27,013 nt of DNA, taken from the NCBI GenBank assembly GCA_964626265.1, contig CAZVCG010000027.1, forward strand, positions 1 to 27,013, in the 5' to 3' direction. The position numbers and the translations under genes are program-made. The stretch comes from CAZVCG01 sp964626265 (GTDB taxonomy: Bacteria; Pseudomonadota; Alphaproteobacteria; UBA9219). Shown in pieces: positions 23,904 to 27,013 of this stretch (its first letter is position 1; every line of letters starts with the position of its first letter). The notes beneath the pieces were generated by a model. That model was given only the letters and a program-made list of their open reading frames with translations, had not been told where the DNA came from and did not search any database.

Positions 23904-24677
23904 TTACAGATACAAACGGTGATGGTGTTTAAGGCCAAATTCACGAGGAGGACGAGTCGGCCCCTCGAAAAAACGCAGCAAATCAATATATTCGCCTACT
24001 AACGGTATCGTTCTGCGAAATTCAGGCCTTAGGTTTTCCCACACTAACAAACCCGCCTTACAGAGAGTAAATCGCGCAGAATGCGAGTGAACGAGAGCGC
24101 AAAGCCGTTGTTTCCCGTTGTCTCCGAAATTCATGTACGGGTCATAAACATAGGGATCGGGTTCATAATCAAATCTGATCTGTTTATAGCGTACCTTGGG
24201 GTGTATGGAAAAAACTTGAGCGCCACTCAATAATACCGCATGTGCCAAATTGACCGTCTGTGAGTCTAGGACAGGTACGCGTTGTCTACTAACCCACTCG
24301 CAGGGCGGCGCTTGTTTGTTAAAGACAACAGCTTTGAATCCTTGACTGGGCAACGTTTGAAGGTGCCCTTCTTTGTCATATAAATCTTCAAACGTCATAC
24401 CTGCAGGGAAATTGCATACGATTACAGGAATACTACCTCCCGCGAAGTGCGTGATGCCAATCGACGAATTTCTAAGGTGATCCTTAAGCACATAGGCTAA
24501 AGCATGGGCTTTGTTGTCTGTAGCAAAAACTAATGCATCGCGATCACCGGCTGCCGTTACGGAATATATGTTCGGAAAGATATAATCGTACCTTTCGGTA
24601 AAATAAGCCGTGCCGCGATAAATGAACTTTTCTGATGGACAGCTATTTTCAATAATCATAAGCCCATCGTACAACAT
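23904..24677 (-). CDS. Protein of unknown function, AT-richer than its neighbours
   Basis: I do not recognise this 257-residue protein. It has no signal peptide or membrane segment and is rich in aromatic residues. The most distinctive stretch is DALVFATDNKAHALAYVLKD (about 47-66), a V-F-A-T-x-x-K-x-x-A-L-A-Y pattern seen, as I recall, in several uncharacterised families with ADP-ribosyltransferase-like folds; that is only a lead. HHHRLYL ends the chain. Two 60-base stretches I counted have 42% G+C, well below the surroundings. Its stop codon abuts the clpS stop codon tail to tail. The start could be 24677 or the ATG six codons later; neither has a good ribosome site. It looks acquired. Confidence 0.65.
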   Translation of the reverse strand: MLYDGLMIIENSCPSEKFIYRGTAYFTERYDYIFPNIYSVTAAGDRDALVFATDNKAHALAYVLKDHLRNSSIGITHFAGGSIPVIVCNFPAGMTFEDLYDKEGHLQTLPSQGFKAVVFNKQAPPCEWVSRQRVPVLDSQTVNLAHAVLLSGAQVFSIHPKVRYKQIRFDYEPDPYVYDPYMNFGDNGKQRLCALVHSHSARFTLCKAGLLVWENLRPEFRRTIPLVGEYIDLLRFFEGPTRPPREFGLKHHHRLYL

Positions 24678-24726
24678 TACGATGAAAGCATAAACCGCCT
24701 TGTATGGTTAACCATGAAAGAAAAAC

Positions 24727-25185
24727 ATGACGAATTATATAGGTCTTAAGCAGCTTGGGCGTGAGACCGCCATTCCGGCCGCGCCGGGGAAGGCCATACT
24801 TGAGCGCGTCTCAAAGCCCTTTACGCAATACGATTATCTCGCACGCATGGTTTGCCCCGAGTTCACCAGCATCTGTCCCATAACTGGCCAGCCGGATTTC
24901 GCGCATATCGTCGTGGATTACGTGCCGGGTAAATGGCTGGTCGAAAGCAAATCGCTGAAACTGTTTTTCCAGTCGTTCCGCAACCACGGCGCGTTTCATG
25001 AAGATTGCACGGTCGCCGTCGGTGGCAGGCTTATCAAAGCCATCGCGCCGAAATGGATCAGGATTTCAGGTTATTGGTACCCGCGCGGCGGGATTCCCAT
25101 TGACGTGTTTTTCCAGCGCGGCAAGTTGCCAAAAGATGTTTTTATTCCAGATACGGACGTGACATCCTATCGCGGGCGCGGCTAA
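24727..25185 (+). CDS. queF: PreQ1 synthase (7-cyano-7-deazaguanine reductase), type I QueF
   Basis: QueF reduces the nitrile preQ0 to preQ1 with NADPH in queuosine tRNA-modification synthesis. The 152-residue product is of the short, unimodular (B. subtilis-like) type. The catalytic Cys is Cys50 in FTSICPITGQPDFAH (46-60), and the NADPH-binding motif is ESKSLKLFF (73-81), followed by FRNHGAFHED. No other queuosine gene is in the window. It starts divergently from the unknown gene across 49 bases and is enclosed by the 39-base direct repeats, so it may have come with that block. Confidence 0.96.
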   Translation: MTNYIGLKQLGRETAIPAAPGKAILERVSKPFTQYDYLARMVCPEFTSICPITGQPDFAHIVVDYVPGKWLVESKSLKLFFQSFRNHGAFHEDCTVAVGGRLIKAIAPKWIRISGYWYPRGGIPIDVFFQRGKLPKDVFIPDTDVTSYRGRG

Positions 25186-25196
25186 GGCCGAGGAAG

Positions 25197-25235
25197 AGGC
25201 CCAACATCCCCTGCAATGCACGATTGAGAAGGAAT
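25197..25235 (+). repeat. 39-base direct repeat, copy 2 (clpS-tail remnant)
   Basis: This is identical to 23863-23901. Read in the clpS frame it gives AEEEAQHPLQCTIEKE and ends in TGA; the frame runs out a few codons upstream inside the queF end, so this is a fragment and not a gene. The TGA overlaps an ATG (TGATG, 25235-25239) that opens only a 25-codon frame. This resembles a gene junction left from an earlier arrangement. Confidence 0.9.
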
Positions 25236-25261
25236 GATGGATCCGGACCGCTTTAATCTGC

Positions 25262-25570
25262 CTACGGAGACATGTGAGGCCCGCGGCCACGCGATTGCTG
25301 ATCAAGCTTGTTGATTGTGCTTTTCCACGATCTTGTCATTTCGCGCTGCTCTTCTTCCGACAGACCCGAGGGCATTTCGAACGGCTTTTCCGCTTGGCCC
25401 GCCAGGCTTCGTCCGGTCTCTGGTCTTTCATGTCCTGATGTTGTCGTTTGTTGCGTATCTTGAGCGCTCGTTAATGCATCTTCCAGTTCGGCATATGATT
25501 TGCCACCCGAGAAGGCAAGCGCAAGTCCAATCGCGCTATAGGCGATCCATTTCCGTTTTTGCGGATTCAT
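25262..25570 (-). CDS. Small exported protein of unknown function
   Basis: With the start at 25570 (AAGGAA seven to eight bases upstream) the product has 102 residues. It has an N-terminal positive segment and a hydrophobic stretch ending in SYA-ELED (signal peptide, cut near residue 27; an uncleaved anchor is possible). The mature part is hydrophilic, rich in Gln, Ser, Glu and Arg, with LSEEEQREMTRSWKSTINKL as its only helical-looking part. No family is recognised. An in-frame start at 25618 would place 16 residues before the signal and is less likely. It is convergent with queF and the repeat, and divergent from clpA. Confidence 0.6.
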   Translation of the reverse strand: MNPQKRKWIAYSAIGLALAFSGGKSYAELEDALTSAQDTQQTTTSGHERPETGRSLAGQAEKPFEMPSGLSEEEQREMTRSWKSTINKLDQQSRGRGPHMSP

Positions 25571-25770
25571 AGTCAATTCCTTAAAATATACTGCCTTTTC
25601 AACAATGACTGTCACCATAACATACAGACGCTAAAAATATTCTTACTCCCTAATAAATAGGCGGTTTTTGCATGTTCTTAAGGTTAAGAAAAAATAAAAA
25701 TTGCCCCGTTCCCTTGCCTGAAGCGAAAGTGTTACTATCTGTTAAGCATGTTTCCCTTTGAGGCCGCTTA

Positions 25771-27013
25771 ATGCTTTCTCGCCATCTCGAACACAGTTTG
25801 CATCGCGCCCTTGCTTTGGCGGGCGAACGCAAGCACGAATACGCGACGCTGGAGCACCTTCTTTTGGCGTTGACCGAAGATCCCGAAGCCGTCGCCGTGC
25901 TGAACGCATGTAACGTCAACATCGACCGCCTACGCGCGGAACTGGCCGCCTATCTTGAAGACGAAATGGACGTTCTCATCGCCGACAACAACGACGGCGA
26001 TCCGCAACCGACAGCCGGATTCCAGCGCGTATTGCAACGCGCCGTCATTCATGTGCAATCCGCCGGGCGCGAGGAAGTCACGGGCGCGAACGTTATTGTC
26101 GCCCTGTTCGCCGAGCGCGAAAGCCACGCCGTTTATTTCCTTCAGAACCAGAATATGTCGCGCTTTGACGCCGTGAATTACATTTCGCACGGCATCACGA
26201 AAGCCGGCGGCGCGGCTGCGGAACAGCCCGATCTTGGAACCGTTCACGGCGCGGACGAAGATGCTTCCGCAGAACGCATGGTCAAGAAAGGCAAAGAGGC
26301 GTTGTCGGCCTATTGCGCGAATCTCAACCAGAAAGCCATGGACGGCAAAATCGACCCGCTCATCGGGCGCGTTGACGAAGTGGAGCGCACGATTCAGGTG
26401 CTGTGCCGCCGCCAGAAAAACAACCCGCTTTATGTCGGCGATCCCGGGGTCGGCAAAACCGCGATTGCGGAAGGACTCGCTCGGCGCATCGTGCAGGGCG
26501 AAGTTCCGGACGCGCTTAAGGACGCGACGATCTTCGCGCTCGATATGGGTTCTCTCCTCGCCGGAACGCGCTATCGCGGCGATTTCGAGGAACGCCTGAA
26601 AAACGTTCTGGCGGAACTCAAGAACACCAAAGGCGCGATCCTGTTCATCGACGAGATTCACACCGTCATCGGAGCGGGCGCAACTAGCGGCGGCTCGATG
26701 GACGCTTCCAACCTGCTCAAGCCCGTTTTGGCCGACGGCGCGTTGCGCTGCATCGGCTCGACGACGTATAAAGAATACCGCAACCATTTCGAAAAGGACC
26801 GCGCGCTGGTCCGCCGTTTCCAGAAAATCGACATCAACGAGCCGTCGCAAGACGACGCGGTGAAAATCCTGCAAGGACTCAAGCCCTATTACGAAGAACA
26901 TCACCACGTGCACTATACGGCGGAAGCGTTGCGCGGCGCCGTGGAGCTTTCCGCGCGTTATATCAACGACCGCAAGCTGCCCGACAAGGCCATCGACGTG
27001 ATCGACGAAGTCG
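25771..27013 (+). CDS. clpA: ATP-dependent Clp protease ATP-binding subunit ClpA (3' part outside window)
   Basis: ClpA is the AAA+ unfoldase that feeds substrates, including those brought by ClpS, into ClpP. The 414 codons present cover the N-domain (about 1-140, starting MLSRHLEHSLHRALALAGER) and most of the first ATPase domain. Walker A is GDPGVGKT (223-230), Walker B LFIDEIH (291-297), with GTRYRGDFEERLK between them. The frame is open at the right edge; the second ATPase domain and stop lie beyond. The ATG at 25771 has GAGG eight bases upstream. A seven-codon frame (25748-25771) ends on this start codon. Confidence 0.97.
   Translation, partial: MLSRHLEHSLHRALALAGERKHEYATLEHLLLALTEDPEAVAVLNACNVNIDRLRAELAAYLEDEMDVLIADNNDGDPQPTAGFQRVLQRAVIHVQSAGREEVTGANVIVALFAERESHAVYFLQNQNMSRFDAVNYISHGITKAGGAAAEQPDLGTVHGADEDASAERMVKKGKEALSAYCANLNQKAMDGKIDPLIGRVDEVERTIQVLCRRQKNNPLYVGDPGVGKTAIAEGLARRIVQGEVPDALKDATIFALDMGSLLAGTRYRGDFEERLKNVLAELKNTKGAILFIDEIHTVIGAGATSGGSMDASNLLKPVLADGALRCIGSTTYKEYRNHFEKDRALVRRFQKIDINEPSQDDAVKILQGLKPYYEEHHHVHYTAEALRGAVELSARYINDRKLPDKAIDVIDEV

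Noticed and set aside
25237..25314. 25-codon frame starting at the TGATG junction after repeat copy 2
   Set aside because: Despite the AAGGA site, it is too short, unrecognised and antisense to the small exported protein. It is mentioned only as possible debris of an older gene junction.
25650..25922. Minus-strand open frame of 90 codons at the clpA start
   Set aside because: It is antisense to the conserved clpA N-terminus and has no start signal.
1..27013. CRISPR array, rRNA or tRNA genes
   Set aside because: I saw no regularly spaced repeats and no cloverleaf or rRNA-like sequence. The only repeats are the three palindromic units and the 39-base pair.

Overview
The window reads as a chromosomal piece of a motile alphaproteobacterium. 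The evidence is the flagellin-flbT-flaF operon, the run nadD-rsfS-(insert)-rlmH-gpmI-envC-ctpA-divergent polysaccharide deacetylase-rppH, a clpS-clpA pair, and an overall G+C that is clearly above 50%. I cannot name a genus from the sequence alone. I see no rRNA, tRNA or CRISPR array and no intact transposase.

Region 1 (1-8509) is a flagellar block followed by mixed genes. A minus-strand operon encodes an unusually long flagellin, then FlbT and FlaF. It is led by a good sigma-54 promoter, and a strong UUCG hairpin lies between flagellin and flbT. Divergent from it is a gene for a TPR protein with an SGNH-like C-terminal domain, coupled to rlmJ. Then come a small FlaG-like protein with a clear terminator, a GNAT acetyltransferase and argG. 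Three related palindromic, MITE-like repeats lie in this block: one cut by the left edge, one before the TPR gene and one upstream of argG.

Region 2 (8510-13224) holds a non-coding stretch with a repeat, a short CopG-antitoxin-like ORF on the 3' side of argH, the pgk-argH pair (minus), and the divergent pair xseB-ispA (plus).

Region 3 (13228-23428) is one long minus-strand run transcribed nadD, rsfS, dotA-like, rlmH, gpmI, envC, ctpA, divergent polysaccharide deacetylase, rppH. Most junctions overlap or nearly touch. The order matches the usual alphaproteobacterial cluster except for a 907-residue DotA/TraY-family membrane protein inserted between rsfS and rlmH. No other type IVB secretion gene is visible.

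Region 4 (23544-27013) has clpS and the start of clpA (cut by the right edge), separated by about 1.9 kb. A perfect 39-base copy of the clpS 3' end occurs again at 25197-25235. The two copies bracket an AT-richer gene of unknown function and queF, which looks like the footprint of an insertion or duplication. A small secreted protein of unknown function follows before clpA.

The most noteworthy items are the orphan DotA/TraY gene in a housekeeping operon, the 39-base duplication with its cargo, and the nested palindromic repeat family.
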